A DNA stretch of 64,000 nt from positions 2,640,516 through 2,704,515 of the forward strand of contig OX422201.1 in the NCBI GenBank assembly GCA_949130485.1. Reading direction: 5' to 3'. The DNA is from Agelas oroides. Lineage: Eukaryota; Porifera; Demospongiae; Agelasida; Agelasidae. Of the stretch, positions 31,301 to 46,300 are shown in pieces (positions within the stretch are counted from its first letter, which is position 1; each line of letters begins with the position of its first letter). The notes beneath the pieces were generated by a model that was not told the DNA's origin, searched no databases, and was given only the letters and a program-made list of their open reading frames with translations. Both the position numbers and the translations under genes were made by a program.

Positions 31301-34300
31301 CTATAGTAGCTGCCCTGACTAGAGAGACAGCTACAATTTGTTTTGTGTGTGTAGATGCCTTATCTCTGGTAAAGACTTGTGTTATGAAGCCAGTTGGCTT
31401 AACTGGGTAACCACTGAATTCTATTCTCTAGAAGGCTTTTCTAGACTAGAAATACCTTCTTTGATTCATAATTCATCTTCTGCTATGTAGGAGCCTGGAA
31501 ACTTCACCCAAAGGAAATCTCAGGCATATTCCAGGCCCATAGGAAGTAATATTTGGTTGGTCAGGTGATAAACTGTTGCCACTAGGGGGGTCTGGGGGGA
31601 TGCCTCCCCCCTCCCCCAGGAAAATTTTGGATTTCTATTATAAGATCACTTCTGGTGCAGTGTTGGGGAGAAAGAGCAAGAGTTGCCCAACCTGCTGCCA
31701 AACATAGAAATGTGCTCAAAGCCTTAACATTTGCGCATTCAGTGACTCCACTTCACTCTCATAGTAATAAAGGCAATTCCAATTGACTCAGCTGCAGCTC
31801 ACCAACATCCTTCGTGCACCGAGGGAGAACAATCAAAGCGTCTACGGCCTCACGGTGACAATCACTTCCTTGATGTTTCTTGAACGCTTTAGGGCCCTCT
31901 TTCCGGTATGTAAAACCTTTGGAGATAAACGCTGGCTCCCCCTTCGTACTCGCTAAGGGCTTTTTCTCAGCCTCACAGCGCATACAAAGGTAGCAGAATG
32001 CAGCGTCTGTTTTGACATCATAGTGCAGCCAGCTGAACATGTCACACCATGCATTCAGCCCGGAAACTCCTCTCCTCGCCCTTTGTATCAAACTGTTGCT
32101 TTGGAACGCTTTAGTCGGTTGAAACTGCGACTTGGCCATGTCGCGCGCGTATGGACCTTGCATGGGAGTTGTAAACATGTGGGTGTGGCTGTAGTCATTG
32201 TAGCTGTGCTGCAGCCCTTCAACCACACCCACATTTTTTGCTACACGGAGGTTTGGGGCGCTGAGATTGGTCTGGCGGCCGCCGGACCTGCTCCTACGGC
32301 CCTGTATTCTACAGGTTTATGACCTTGGCCACATCCACTCATTAGCGAGCTTTCAATAGCCAGGCTCTCCAACCAGTGAATGCTCATCATGACTGAAATC
32401 TGCCTACAGTTCCAGAAATGGAGTCCCTACAAAGTGAGAGGAACATTCTCTACACCTGTTTGTGCAGCAAAGAAGAGAAATGGCCTGTCCAGTGCCAACC
32501 AAGGCCTTTCTACAGCCAGCCACAACAACCACCATGCATGTGCTGTCACCTGGAGGGTGACACCCACCCACCTCCCCCTGTCCCACCCTTTCTGCTACCA
32601 CAGAACCTATCTTCAAAATGGATTGTGCCAACTGATAACATGTGGCCAAAGTCACATGACGGATTTTCAAGTCATCAGTCATTAAAGGGTACAGACTTTA
32701 CTGCTATGCATGGTTTGTGTGCCATGGCAAAATATTAAATCACCAGTGTGCTGCTCACTTAGGCTTGGCCAATGATGATGAAGCATGTACTTAGTCCATC
32801 AAGGAATAGTTACTTACTTGTGACTTGTAGAAGCATTTGCAACCAGGATGAACCACATGGAATCAAGATTCTTGATCTGCAGATAATTATTGTTGCCCAC
32901 ATCAGCGAGACTGCATTGCACATGTGTGTGTGTGTGTATTGTTTGCTTGTGTCCATATGCCGTAAATTTTAAATGAGCGCATTTAAATATTTAACAAAGA
33001 TTGCATGAGCTCATGCACTCAGTAGGTGCAGGGCTATTGCCAGAGTGCGGTGTTGGCACCCTGGAGTGAAGTTGAAGCACACACAGCAACTTACTTCCGG
33101 TTTGTGCTGCTACAGATCATCAATGACAGGCTGCTCACAGGCAGTACAAATTTCGGTCATGACTGTGGTTAAGATTGCTTCAGGTAAGGGCCATGCATAA
33201 ACGGCACGCATAAACGCCAGAAATTCTGCTCATGATTTCTGTGTAAACCTTAGTCATGCATGTGTAGCCACAGTAGTTGCCCTGCCTGTTAGCATAGTTA
33301 TGTGATACCTAGCTGTCTCTGGTGAGGACGTATATACTCATGCTCATCAAGTTTAGCTTATTATGCGTGTAACAGCAGACAGTGACAAATCCTGCTGTTT
33401 GCCATGACAAATTAGTAAATCAGCAGTTTGCTGCTCGCTCAGGCTGACCCCATAATGATGAATCATCTTACTAGTTTAATTGTGATAAATTTCATGGTTG
33501 GTATCACTGCTTTCCCATACCATATACATTGCACATACAGTTACAAGATTTGTGCAATTTCATAAAGCTGATACAGTGTAATATGAACAAACTATGCATC
33601 TGATGTCATACCCAATGCTCCAAGCTGCGAAGCACCCCTCAACGTCCTTTTTCCTGATCTGGGGCTGGTGATTAGCTAACTTCACTGACATGTACATGTT
33701 GCAGTCGGATTTCAAACCTTTGACCGGTTTGTAAACTGTTCAACTGGATTACAAGCTGATTGGCCGGATTTAAAACCGGTGCAGTGTACACAAAGTCAAG
33801 AAGTGGGTCAATAAGCCGGTGTGCACGGTCAAATAGCAGGCCTGCGCATGCGCTGGACGGCTTAGCACCTCGTGCAGTGGTCAACAGTCCTCCACATGTG
33901 CCGATAAAAGCTACTGCAAAGAAACTGTGAAACACAATCTGGGAACGAGGCTAGTCAGTTCTTTTTCATGTTAGTCTTAGCTTTGCTTGTTAGTCTCGCA
34001 AGCGAGACCCAACCAACACCAGTGTGGATCACTTTCAGTATCTGACTGCACTGACATTGGTTGGGTCTCGCTTGCGAAACTACCTTACTTGTATGCTACT
34101 GTAAATAGATCGGCCAGCTTTCATGTTGTTCGGGTCACGGGCTGTTTGTTCAGCAAGCTTGTACAGCTTTCATGCCGTTCACGCTGCTCGTAACCAGTGA
34201 ACCAGTTCCCGACCGTCTCGTTCAGCCTGCTTTCAAACCATTCAGCCTGGTTTCTAAACGGGACCACTTCGCTTTGTATAATCAAAAGCAGGCCAACCAG

Positions 34301-37300
34301 TGTAAAAACTGGATGACCAGTTTATAGACCAGTGTCCCGTTTACAAACTGGTCAAGTTTGCAATTGGTTCGCAATATATACATAACCCTCACATGGCATA
34401 CAATTCAAAAGTGTCACAAACTGACATTCCTAAGTATGACCAACACATACTTACATACCTATATATGGACATTGCAAGAATAGATCCCTCACGTGTTTGG
34501 CAATGAAACAAAATTCTGTTCACCTTTTAACCAACTGATAATGACTGTACTCATCATCCGACTCAGGCCACATGTTATCAGTTGGTGCAATCCGTTTTGA
34601 AGATAGATTTTGCACTAGCGAAAATGGTGGAATAGAGGGAAGTGGGTGTAGGTTTAGGCACAGTGTGCCAGGCATGTGGTGGCTGTCTTCGTTGGCTATA
34701 GAAAGGCCTTGGTCAAAACTGGCTAGGCCATTTCTCTCCTTTATAGTACAAACGGGTGTAGAAACCACTCCTCTGCCCTTGTGGGAGCTCCCTTCCTGGC
34801 ATAGTAGGCAGTTTTGAGTCAGGAAGAGTGTTCGCTGGTTGGTGAGCCCTGACCATTGAAAGCTTGCTAATGAGTGGGTGTGGTAAAAATCATGAACCCT
34901 GATTATTGTGCTATCCCGGTGGAAGGAAGGAAGAAGAACAAAGGAAGTCTGAAAATGGATGATTTGCCCATTTTAGTGACTTGCCGGTCTGGTACTTTAG
35001 CGATGCTTTCCAGCAAAGTTAATGGTCCTGTTGCTCTGTCACGAAGTACAAGGGCCCCTGAACTAGGTGGTCCTCAGGGATAGTCTACTTCGGATAAATG
35101 GCCCCCCTGAAGTAAATATCCCTATCTTGCAATCACAGTCCTGTGTGTTCTACCTGGCCTTTGTCCCAACCAATGTTCCAACAAGTGAAGAAAGTGTTCT
35201 AAAATACATTTGTGTGCAAAGTGTGTCACAGATGCTGCGTCATTCATGCTTCGACTTTCCCACAACCAGATAGCTTCAACAATTGAACCATACAAGAGTC
35301 AAATGTTTAACATTAAAGTTAAGATTAAAGTTGTACAGTCATCACCTTAAACTTATTTACACAGATGGTGAATACACGTAGACTCTACTTGAGCTTGAGA
35401 GAACATCTATACCAAAGTTTAAACTCTAGTTTGAGGGGTTGAGTGGGGGAGAATACGGTGCTCCATCCACGGGCACTGTTTCGCAAGGCTATAGTATTAT
35501 AAGTCAAGGGAGTAGTAACCCATGCTTATTGGACACATGGGATAAACAAAATGATGAACATACCACATTAAAATTTGATGAAACACTCTTTGTAGTTTTG
35601 TTCACCCACTTTGCAATTAAGTTCGCCATCAAACGTGATAAATCTCACCCAGACTCTCCAGTTCAGATGTGGAGAGTCTGGCAACATGTTGTTCAGTACG
35701 AAGTGAATATAATGAGAAGTGAAAATTAAGCCCAAGCCTGTGGTCGTTGGGAGTCAAATGCAGGGCCCCTAGCTTGAGCTGCCTGTGCTCTGACCACCAA
35801 TCTACAACCAGCAGACTTCACAATACTCTACACACATGCATTGCCACACCCAGAAGCCATTCTTTATGTGCCATCAGAACTCCATTAAAGATTGGCCTCT
35901 CCATGAGTGGAGAAGCCATGCTGTTGTTTGCGGCAAGATGTTCCATACATCATTAGCTTCTCTCCTGATTGATGCACATCAGAATATTTGACCAGGTAGT
36001 ATATGGTATAGAACTGTACTGTAAGGCTGTGAGTACTACTAGAGACAGTCTACACATTATGTAATGTTGCAAATTCTTCCATGTTCCTAGGTGAACACAA
36101 ATGGAGTGATCTCATTTACTACACCAGTTGCTACATTCACTCCTGAAGCATTTCCTCTTGAAGGCAGCCTCCAGTTGATAGCTCCATACTGGGCTGATGT
36201 GGACACTCGATCATCAGGCTCTGGGAATGTGTGGTACAGGGAAACAAGTGATTCACGACTGATAGCCAGGGCTAGGAGTGACATTATGAGGGATCCACTC
36301 CTATTTCCTGAAGTGGATTTTAGTACATTTCTTCCAACCTCCATCTTTATAGCCACCTGGGACCGTGTTGGATATTACAATCAAAATTTTGACAAGGTTA
36401 GCATCAGAATCTATTTAAGATGAACTGCTACAGTAAGTTATGAACACCTTTGTATATACCCTGGTATGCTGTCATAAGAATCCTATTCCAGCAGAAGTTT
36501 TGCTGATGTAAACATGTCATCTAGAGTCTGCCATGAGAAGAGGTGTCCTACAGCCAGCTTTGTACTAGTGACTCTCAACTGCCCTCATAATTTGTAACAT
36601 TGCCACATGAAATAGGAGTCACGAATCATATTGTATACGTTGGTAGATTGTCATGTTGTCAGTACACATACTGGTTGCTTGACCTGTGTAGAACATTCTA
36701 TTTCACTGTCCAAGGACCAAGTTTTAGCTAGGAGGGCTTTGCATAGCCAGACAGACTGACAGGAGAGTTATGAGTCTTCTTAAGAAGGCTGGCAGGTTCT
36801 TCTTGCACTTTGGAGTGTAACAAGATACTCTGATAGCAGTTAGTGAAGGTTAGTAATGCTTTTTGGCTTGCAAAGTTCATTTATGTGCTTGCCAAACAAC
36901 ACAGTGATTATAAACATATTCTTTCTTTTCAGACCAATACCTTTCAGTGTGTGTTGGTGAGTGATGGGCGTCTTTCATTTGTCATCTTCCTGTATGCGGA
37001 GGGGTTGATTCAGTGGACCACTGGAGATGCTAGTGGAGGAACAAATGGGCTTGGTGGCATCCCGGCACAAGTTGGCTTCAATTCTGGAAATCGCAGACAG
37101 TTTGCTAGTGTCCGAGGGTCTCGATCATCAGCTATTGTGAATATTGATGATGACATAGGAAACACTGGAGTGAAAGGAGTGTGGGTCTTCCGAGTGGATG
37201 ATGAAGACATTCGTGTCACCAACTGCACTTCTCTAGATAGTATGAATGATAATATTCGCTGGCAGTAGAGTGATACATAAGTGCTTCTAAAGTAGACAAG

Positions 37301-40300
37301 GGGAACACATGGAAGGATTCTCAAAAAGCAACCAAACAAGATAGAGATGATACCAAAATGCTTTTACAGTGTTCCTACATTTTTTTTAGTAAGAGATTCA
37401 GTTGTGATGTTTTTAGTCCTAATTTAGATATGATCAGGTACCATAATCTCGCGAAAGAGCGCCCATGGGCGGAGCACCTTACAAGTCCGCCAAAGAGGGG
37501 GGTACGTGGGTGCTCTTTCAAGTATTTCCACCAAACAGCACCCATGTCATGTTTACAGCAATGCAATACCCTTGAAGCAAATAATTGGACAGACAATAAC
37601 GTACACCTGAGCCCCCAGCCTTTGAAACCAAGCCCTGACAACACTCTGAACAACAGCATGCATAGTGTAGCTAGCAAAGCACAACCACATTAGCAACATC
37701 CATCTACACAAAGCAACTTTGTAATAACCTTTGATGAAGTTTAATGATTTACCTCAGATGTGCATAGCACTTGAGTCTGTGCTTCTAAAAAATTTCATGA
37801 GTGCCCTCCATTAGTCACGTGAAGTTTGCTCCAGGGTGGGGACATATTTGAGTAAATTCTGACACTATGCAGGAAATTAGATCAAAAGTAGGGAGTGGGC
37901 ACTCTTTCACAAGACTACAGTACATGAATGGTTAATAGTTATGCTATAGTATTCTTACCTTTGGATGAAATAGTAAGTACATATCATTGTTCACAGTTGG
38001 AATCAGACCCTCTGTTACCAAGTTTGAAATTGGAAAACTCTAATTTGCCAGTGTTTCACTTCAGCCTTCAGACTTTTCCCTTAATGAAAACTTAAACCAT
38101 TCAGTGGAAACAGTAAAAGGTTTTCTGATTTCAAATTCGTAACAGAGAAACTTCTTTCCACTTAGCCCCGGAAAATACCCTGACTCCTTTCCTTCCTATC
38201 ATATGAATTGTCTCGGCTAAATCCTGCCTGGTGGTGGTTTAGCAATGACCAGTGAGACAAATGGCATTTGTGGGTTGTTTTGTGTGTAGAATGGAGAATG
38301 TGAGCACTGCAGTTTTACAAACATGCATGAGGGGGACAAGTTATGGTATGAGAGGTTTGTGTGTTGTGAGGTGCTACAATCGTTTAGACCAATATGAATA
38401 ATTAATGAGTTAGTCTCAGAATGTCAACTCCCAGAATGTCAACTCCCAAAATATCAAATGTTAACTCCCAAAATGTTGTTAACTTTGCAATTTTGAAAGA
38501 ATTTCATGGGTAGCATCACCTCAGTGGCAGCCTGCTTTCTCTTGAAGATATCTTTAAGCTCTTAGATGTTGGGCTTCTATTTTATTCTCTTTAGTCGATT
38601 GTGCCAGCCTTCTAGGTGATTGTTGTTTTGTGAGTCATCATAGGAGTAGTAGTTCCCGAGCGGTAGTGATTACTGTGTATGTGGAATCAAGGTAGGTCTT
38701 GAAATCATCCATCTCCTCCAGCTCTTGTGTAACACCATCCCATGCTCCATGCACATATAAAATGTGAGAGTGAGCTGGATATTGATCAAACCTTCCTGTT
38801 TAATTGCATGAGTAGTTATGTTCCAACATTGTGGGTTATGAAATAACTTAAATATACGGTGTATTTTGTCAAAATATAGGAGTTGACATTTTGGGAGTTG
38901 ACATTTTGAGAGTTGACATTTTGGGAGTTGACATTTGGGAAGAACCCTAATTAATGATGTGTCTGCACCTTCTCTGCTACAGATACCACAGATCTGGTCC
39001 TTCTCCCAAATCGAGGACACATATTAGGAGGAACATCAGTAATTGTTACAGGACCATGCTTTGATGAATCACTGGAATATACCTGCATATTTGGTACAGG
39101 TAGATTTGTCAGTAGAGTTCGTGGAGTTTACCTGGATGAGAGGCGACTTCTCTGTGTGTCTCCCACGCTGGCACAAAGTGGAAATGTTGGGTTTAGGCTA
39201 CAAATACGAAGAGAGACAGGCATCACTGTACCACAGAGAGTTCCTTTTCATTCTTGTAAGTATGAAAACCCAAATACTAGTCAGATACTTCATCACCATG
39301 GGGTGACCCTGAGCAAACAACCCACTATGATTTTTCATAGTTTGTCAGAGCACACAGACCATATGTGTAGCAGGTTTATACTTTTAACACTTTTTACTGC
39401 CTTTGATAAACTCCAGCTGCCTTAAATATTAAGTCTTTACTTGCCTGGCACATGGCAGATTGAAATAGTAGATAGGTTACCATGCAGCTATTTGTTCTAA
39501 AGAGCTACTATCAAGTATGGCTTACTGAGTGTTCTCATGGCACATAGCAACCTGCTGGCCCCTACTATTATTGGCAACACACACCCTCTATGTGGCAACT
39601 TGATCAATGCATGTAGCATCACTATCTGCACCAACATGACATGGCAAGTGGCAGCTACTCATGTTTTCAACAAAACAAACAATTGAATGCTTCACCTTTG
39701 GAAGTATAGAAGGTCCCATGATTAGCAGCCATAGCATGCATTGTCAAAAATATTCAGTATTGCACCCGGTTTGAATTCAGCTTGGGATATATAGTAAGTG
39801 GTCTGTCCAAACAAGCAAGTGAGCAAGCCCACACACATGCAGTCCCATTAGTGTGAGGCTCACTCAGAGCCCAAGGCTTACCCCAATTATATAACAAAGT
39901 ACTTTGCTAATGACACCAAAACACATTCTAAGGCTCGAGTAGTGGGTCACATTAATGTGTGACTGCTGCTAGGCTATATACATACACACTTCATTCTTTT
40001 GAATATCAGTGACTGTAGCTTATTTGTAGCTTGTAATTTGCTTGGGCAGAGACTTTGATCACTAGAAGCATGAGGGACTCCTGCTGTTGCTAAAGCTACT
40101 CTCCAGTTGCACTCAGACAGGTATCCAGTTACTTTGCTCTGTGTTCACAGTATTATTTACCTTCCCATAATTTCCAGTGTCATTCTTAACTGCTCATCAA
40201 GTGAATCTTGGACGAGATAACTTGCTTTTCACTGGTGAGGAGTCTGTTTCTCTTACGTGGCTGCGAGATGCTGTGTTCCCAGTACAAGATCCAGACAACT

Positions 40301-43300
40301 ACACAGTTGATATATGGCTGTACAGATTGTCACAAACACGTGTTTGGGTCAGGACAGCTTGTCTTGCAAGCAGCATTCCAAACTCTGGTAGAGCAACAGT
40401 GACTTTTCCACATTTGGAACGTTCTGCAACTGACCCAAGGTTTTCAGCAGTAGCAATACAGGTAGCCCTGAACACTAGCCAGGCTGAAGCTGCAGAGTTG
40501 CCCACAGCTGCTGGACTCTGGACCACTGTGGCCTTTGCAACAGACACACCTCCCACTAGGGAAGAGTGTAATGAATGGGCTGGAGATACTAGCAGACGCA
40601 TGGCAGAACAAGCAATGATTAATTCAAATACCCCAGCATGTCCTTGCACAGTGCAGCAGGCACGAGCACCAAACAGTGGATTCACTGAACAAAACATGGG
40701 AAGTCCCATGCGGCTGTATTTCAACCCTGGAGCTGCCACATGTTTCTACCAGTCACGAGTCAATATTAACCTGTAAGTAGGAGAATGGTGAATGATATGG
40801 TTGAGCAAAGTTTAGATATCTGTGCTGCATGGACAGAAAATTCTTGCCTACTATATTCTACAAAGTGACAAAAAAATTCTGTTTATTGTTTTTTCGGATG
40901 TTAATTCACAACATTGCTAATCCCATACAGTGGCCCGGGAAGGCAGTGTTGTTATGATGAGCAAGGGAGACTGAACAAGGGGCCAACAGCTGGTGGTCAC
41001 TCCGATGTCTCCTCTGTGTACTCACAGATTATTCCTCCAAGTATTGCTATGACAATCCACCTTCAACGAGACGTCACCCCATTTATACAATGCTGCAAAA
41101 CTAATGAATCTTCATGTTCAACTCTCTTCTCTTTTCGTCCGTCAGCTGAGAGTGAATGTCAGTACAACCCACCACCACCAGGTATGTTTTACTATGCAGT
41201 TATCTGCATACATAAGTATCTTTTGACACTTGATCCAAATGCTGAAAATAATTATACATCAACTAGAGCGTATGACCGATTCAAGGATGTATTTGGCATG
41301 TCAAAGTGCAAGTCCACCACTGATTGTGTTCTCATGGTGATCTTTAGATGGAAAGAAGTTCTTGCAGTTCAGCCAATGATTGTTGTGAAATCTCTTCTCT
41401 AGCTTGTGTGTATGGTGACCCTCATGTTGTTACTCTTGATGGCCACAAGTACACATTCAATGGGAAGGGGGAGTTCACACTGATTGAAACTGAGGATGAG
41501 GCCTTCACTCTTCAAGGCAGAATGGTTGAGGTGACAGATGACAATGACCAACCAGTCCAAGCAACAGTATTCTCAGCCATAGTCGCCAAAGAGAATGACT
41601 CTGACACAGTTCAATTCCAAGTTAGTCGGCGTGGAGTAGATGTGCTAAGTAATGGTGACCGGCTGGTTTTTGGTGGTCTTCGTGAACTGACTCTGAATGG
41701 TGTTACTGTCATCAACCTGGGTAACAATACATATGCAGCATCATTTGCTAGTGGAGCTTATGTTCAAGTGCGTGAAGAGCTGGGTTTCCTCTCTGTTCTG
41801 ATTGTTAGTCTACCTGACAGTTTCCAGAATCTTACTCGTGGGTTGATGGGTTCATTCAATGGAGACACATCAGATGACCTGCTTCCCAAGGGAGGCTCAA
41901 CCCCACTGCCACTGAACTCCTCCCTGCAGATGATACATGAAGGATTTGGCCTGACATGTAAGAACTACATACCACTATCATCCATGTACTTTTGCAGACC
42001 TTCACATTACCTTGTATGTTACTTGAGAGTCTGTAAGGTACAAACTTCAGTCAAGTGTGTGAATTTTTTCTGTATGAATTTTCTCCGTTACATCCAGGGA
42101 TAATTAATAGTACTGAGAGCAGCCTCTTTAGTTATCGCACCAATGAGAACTGGATGACCTTCTTTGAACCTCGATTCCCTGCTGTATTTGAGCCATCATT
42201 TGCTGATTCTGAAGCAGAGTTACGGGCACGTTCTATATGTAATGGTGATCAGTTCTGCCTATTTGATATTGCTGCAACAGGACGGGAAGATGTAGGGATG
42301 TCGACACAGATTGGAGGACAAGCTTTGGAGGAGATCATTGAGATAAGTGCACCAAGTAAGTAACAGACTATTATGCTTGTTTTTGCAACTGACTATTAAT
42401 ACTGCTGCTTTTTTTCAATAGCTGTTTGTGAGCCACCTTGTCTGAATGGAACTTGTGTTGGTAACAACACTTGCAACTGCCAGGCAGGATACCAGGGACC
42501 AAGATGTGAAGAAGCAAGTAAGAACATCAGGTCATGAGAACCACTTATGCACCCTAAGGATGTATTCAGTGCCGACCATCACTGCTAACAACAGAAGTTT
42601 ATCAGTGCTTACTGTAATTGTAACATGCATGATCTCTTCACTGGATAGTACTCACGGATGAATGTGAGAGCGACATCTGTGAAAATGGAGGAACATGCAG
42701 GAGACTTGCTGAGGACTATGTATGCTTGTGTCCACAGTACTACATTGGCCTTACCTGTGCAGAACGTAAGAAAGGTAGTAGCCTTGTACCCAGACTCTCC
42801 ACCTACCAAGAGCCTGAGTACAAGGCTAGAATGATACGTAGTACTTCTACAAAGTTAGAGGGCTTCACAGACTACATCACATCTCTCAATCTTTATTTTG
42901 TTCCCTTTAGTTCTGCCATTGGAAATACAGTGTTCCAGCTCATTACTTGGAGGAGTTGTCATGGTGGAATGTTCAGCAAACAAACCATTAGCAACAACCA
43001 CCTGTTCTCTTGATGGAAATCCATATGGCCCATGTACATAAAGTTGCTACATTAAAGAATCTATGCATGCAAAAACGACATGGTGCGATATTATGATAGG
43101 ATTTACTGCTGCAGGTGCTCTTCCTCTTGAGGTCCACCTGGCTTCTCTGGGGGTGGGAAACTACAGACTGAGTGTGCTTGCTACTGACACTTTCAACCTC
43201 ACAGATGAAAGCTTTGTCACATTTTCAGGTAAGGAAGCACAGCACTGGTCAGCTACCATATGGTTGGTAACTTGTGCAAGTAGAAACATTTAGAGACATT

Positions 43301-46300
43301 TACGAAAATTTAAACCATGAAATGTTTCAGCAAGCGAATCACATTTCAGTCCAAAACTACTTCAAACTATCTAGCCCTCCTATCTCCAGTAGAAGCTAGT
43401 GAGCAGATGTGCCTTTGATGGCTAAAGCTCAACCCTGTTGGGAAATCAAAGTGCTACAGTAAGTTCAGAGGTAGATAGTATTGCTTAACCCAGAACCAAA
43501 GAACCAAGACTGCCATCTGCCATGTAGTTCTGAAATCACCAACCACACGATACTAAGTGTATAATTTGGATAAGCCTGACGACGCATTAACAAATTTCAA
43601 AGAGAAAGTGACACTTGTAATCTTGTTCCAACCGATGTGGCTAGGCTGGCCTTCAATTTGAAGAGGACCCATCAACCTAACTGGCCTGACAGGTGCTTCA
43701 TACAATACAAATTAATTTTAAGGCCAGTCAAGACCCACAACCTTGCCAAACTGTACTGTTAGTGCATAGGTATGCTTGACATCCTTCGTATTAAGTTAGC
43801 ATGTGTATAGTGTATAGTCCTGCATGTGTGTATCGTGAATACACATTTAAGCTTAAACTGGTGTCATAGATTTATGCTTTCTGGTACAAAAGAGTTGAGT
43901 GTTACCTTCCCATCCACATGCAGTTGAACCTCTGGAGCTCAAGTGTAAGAGAGAAGTGAGTGAGGATCATGTGGTGGTCCTTGGATGCACAACTTCCAAC
44001 CAACCTGTAGCTATACTGTGTTCCTTTGAGCAACAACCACAGGCAGAATGTGAGACCCAGTGTACAATGTGGCATGAAACAGCAAACTAACACATAGTCC
44101 ACTCTTCTTTCTGACTTGCACATAGGTACTTTCCCAGTTCACATTAACCTAACTCGTAACGTTCCTGGTGTTTACTCCCTGGAGATTACTGCCACTGATG
44201 TCTTCAACCTCACTGATAGGAACATCATCAGCTATACAAGTGCGTACCTTGACAACTGATAAGCAAGTGTAATACATGTACTATATTGCACTGCAAGGTT
44301 GGGTAACCTGTGAACCGATAACTTCACACCAGAACGATGCTGCTGCACAGCTCATGTACCAGCAGCTCCATATTAAGTAGAATGATCAATTTCTATAGCT
44401 AATGGTACTTTTGTCATTGTATCCTAGAGCCTTATCTGCAGATACGGTTCATAAACAGCAGTCCAAGGGTGAGTGGGAGTACAGTAGTTGCAGACTTCAC
44501 TATCAACAGACGCACCGTCTCAGTGGAGTGTTTTATCAATGGCCAAGGAAGTAAGAAAGAATGTAAGTTAGTGCTCCAGACTGCACTTGGGGAGCAATAA
44601 TAAGGGCCCTTCATTCTTGGTAAAACTAGTACATTGAAGTATATAGCAGTGGAACAAAGAACAGTGGCTAAACAGCTAGGTAGTGGAGTGACCCCTATTT
44701 GGATGTGCTAGGTCTTCAAGTTCATCATTCAACATACCATAGTCTCATGAATGAGCACCCACCCCCTCCCTACTTTTGGCCCAATTTCTGTATAGGTCAA
44801 AGTTTACTCAAATGAGCACCAACCCCAGAGCGAGCTTAGCGTAGTCTCGTGCCCAGCCAGATATAACCTATGGATTTTCCATAGGTTATCCGGCTGGTCA
44901 CAAGTTTCACGTGGCTATTGAAGCATACTCGTGGAGTCTGAGAAGCGCAGCCTCGAGCGCTATGCACATCTGAGGTAAGAAACTTTGTGTTATGAAGGTT
45001 ATTACAAGGTTGCTTTGTGTAGACAGATGTAACATGTGGTCGCGCTCCACTAGTTACATCATGCTCATGGTTATGTGTCATCATTCAAAGTGTTGTGTGT
45101 GTGCCGTAGAACTTGACTTCGAAGCCGCCGCCGGCTCCGCTGTACCTTATTGTTTGTGTTCAAAGGTGTCGAGTCACTGGAAACATGACATGGGCACTCT
45201 TTCATGGTGAAATGTAGAAACACTTGAAAGAGTGCCCGCTCCCCTCTTTGGCAGACTTGTAAGGTGCTCTGCCCATGGGCACTCTTTCATGAGAGTATGG
45301 TAGAGTAAGTTAGCAATCATCGGACGACAGGTATATTCGGACACTCAAACGCGGAGGGAAAACTGCGTAATCGTTCGGCGATACCACAAGACTGTAGCTG
45401 AGGTACGTGGTACCTGGTGTACCAAAAATGACGCCCGCGCATTGTTTCCTGTTGGCGCTAGAAGCGATAAAATGGCCGTCCGAAAAACATCAATATTCGG
45501 AAAAGTGTATGTATTTTCAGACAGTGTTGTTTGTGCCTTCTCTGAAGCTGCTTTTGGAGAGATTTTAGCATCGATACGATGCCCCAAGACCTCCCCAATT
45601 CGCAATATATTTTGGTAGCGGTAGCTGCTTTGAACACTCAGGGGTGCAGCTGAACATGGACCAGTCCGATTCGATCGATATCGGACGGTGAAATTTGTCA
45701 TTTCTTGCTGTGTTGTCTCCAAACAAGTTGAAGTCGCCACCATATTAGCATCAGTAGAATCTACAGGCTCTTGGCTACATGCTGGTATTTGTCCGGTGTT
45801 TGTGCGTTGAGTAGTTATCGAGATATTGCACGATATCATTTGAACTCACCTATTTATGCTGCACATAAATCAACCAGCGTAGTTTATGGAAAGAAACATG
45901 AAATATATTTATATCTCGAGAACTACTCAACGCACAACTCCGGACAAGTACCAGCATGTAGCCAAGAGCCTGTAGATTCTACTGATGCTAATATGGTGGA
46001 GACTTCAACTTGTTTGGAGACAACACAGCAAGAAATGACAAATTTCACCGTCCGATATCGATCGAATCGGACTGGTCCATGTTCAGCTGCGCCCCTGAGT
46101 GTTCAACGCAGCTACCGCTACCAAAATATATTGCGAATTGGGGAGGTCTTGGGGCATCGTATCGATGCTAAAATCTCTCCAAAAGCAGCTTCAAAGAAGG
46201 CACAAACAACAGTGTCTGAAAATACATACACGTTTCCGAATATTGATGTTTTTCGGACGGCCATTTTATCGCTTCTAGCGCCAACAGGAAACAATGCGCG

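Larger units (their letters stand above)
28384..36090 (+). other. Intron 1 of the secreted gene
   Basis: 7.7 kb with no exon that keeps frame. It holds a palindromic TAGCC element at 28976-29040, a possible pogo-like element (29930-30486), a dispersed repeat (30485-30695), a hAT-type zinc-finger fragment (31759-32232), two opposed copies of a repeat arm (32336-32700, 34535-34905), a hairpin element (33991-34083) and a tRNA-like SINE (about 35735-35812). Confidence 0.7.

Noticed and set aside
33700-34380. Inverted ACCGGTTTGTAAACTG / GTTTACAAACTGGTC pair as a transposon
   Set aside because: Only short stretches match and spacing is irregular; noted as repetitive but not called.
41348-41402. 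ATG at 41348 as a gene start for the VWD region
   Set aside because: The phase from exon 6 requires the acceptor at 41402. The upstream in-frame stretch is intronic.
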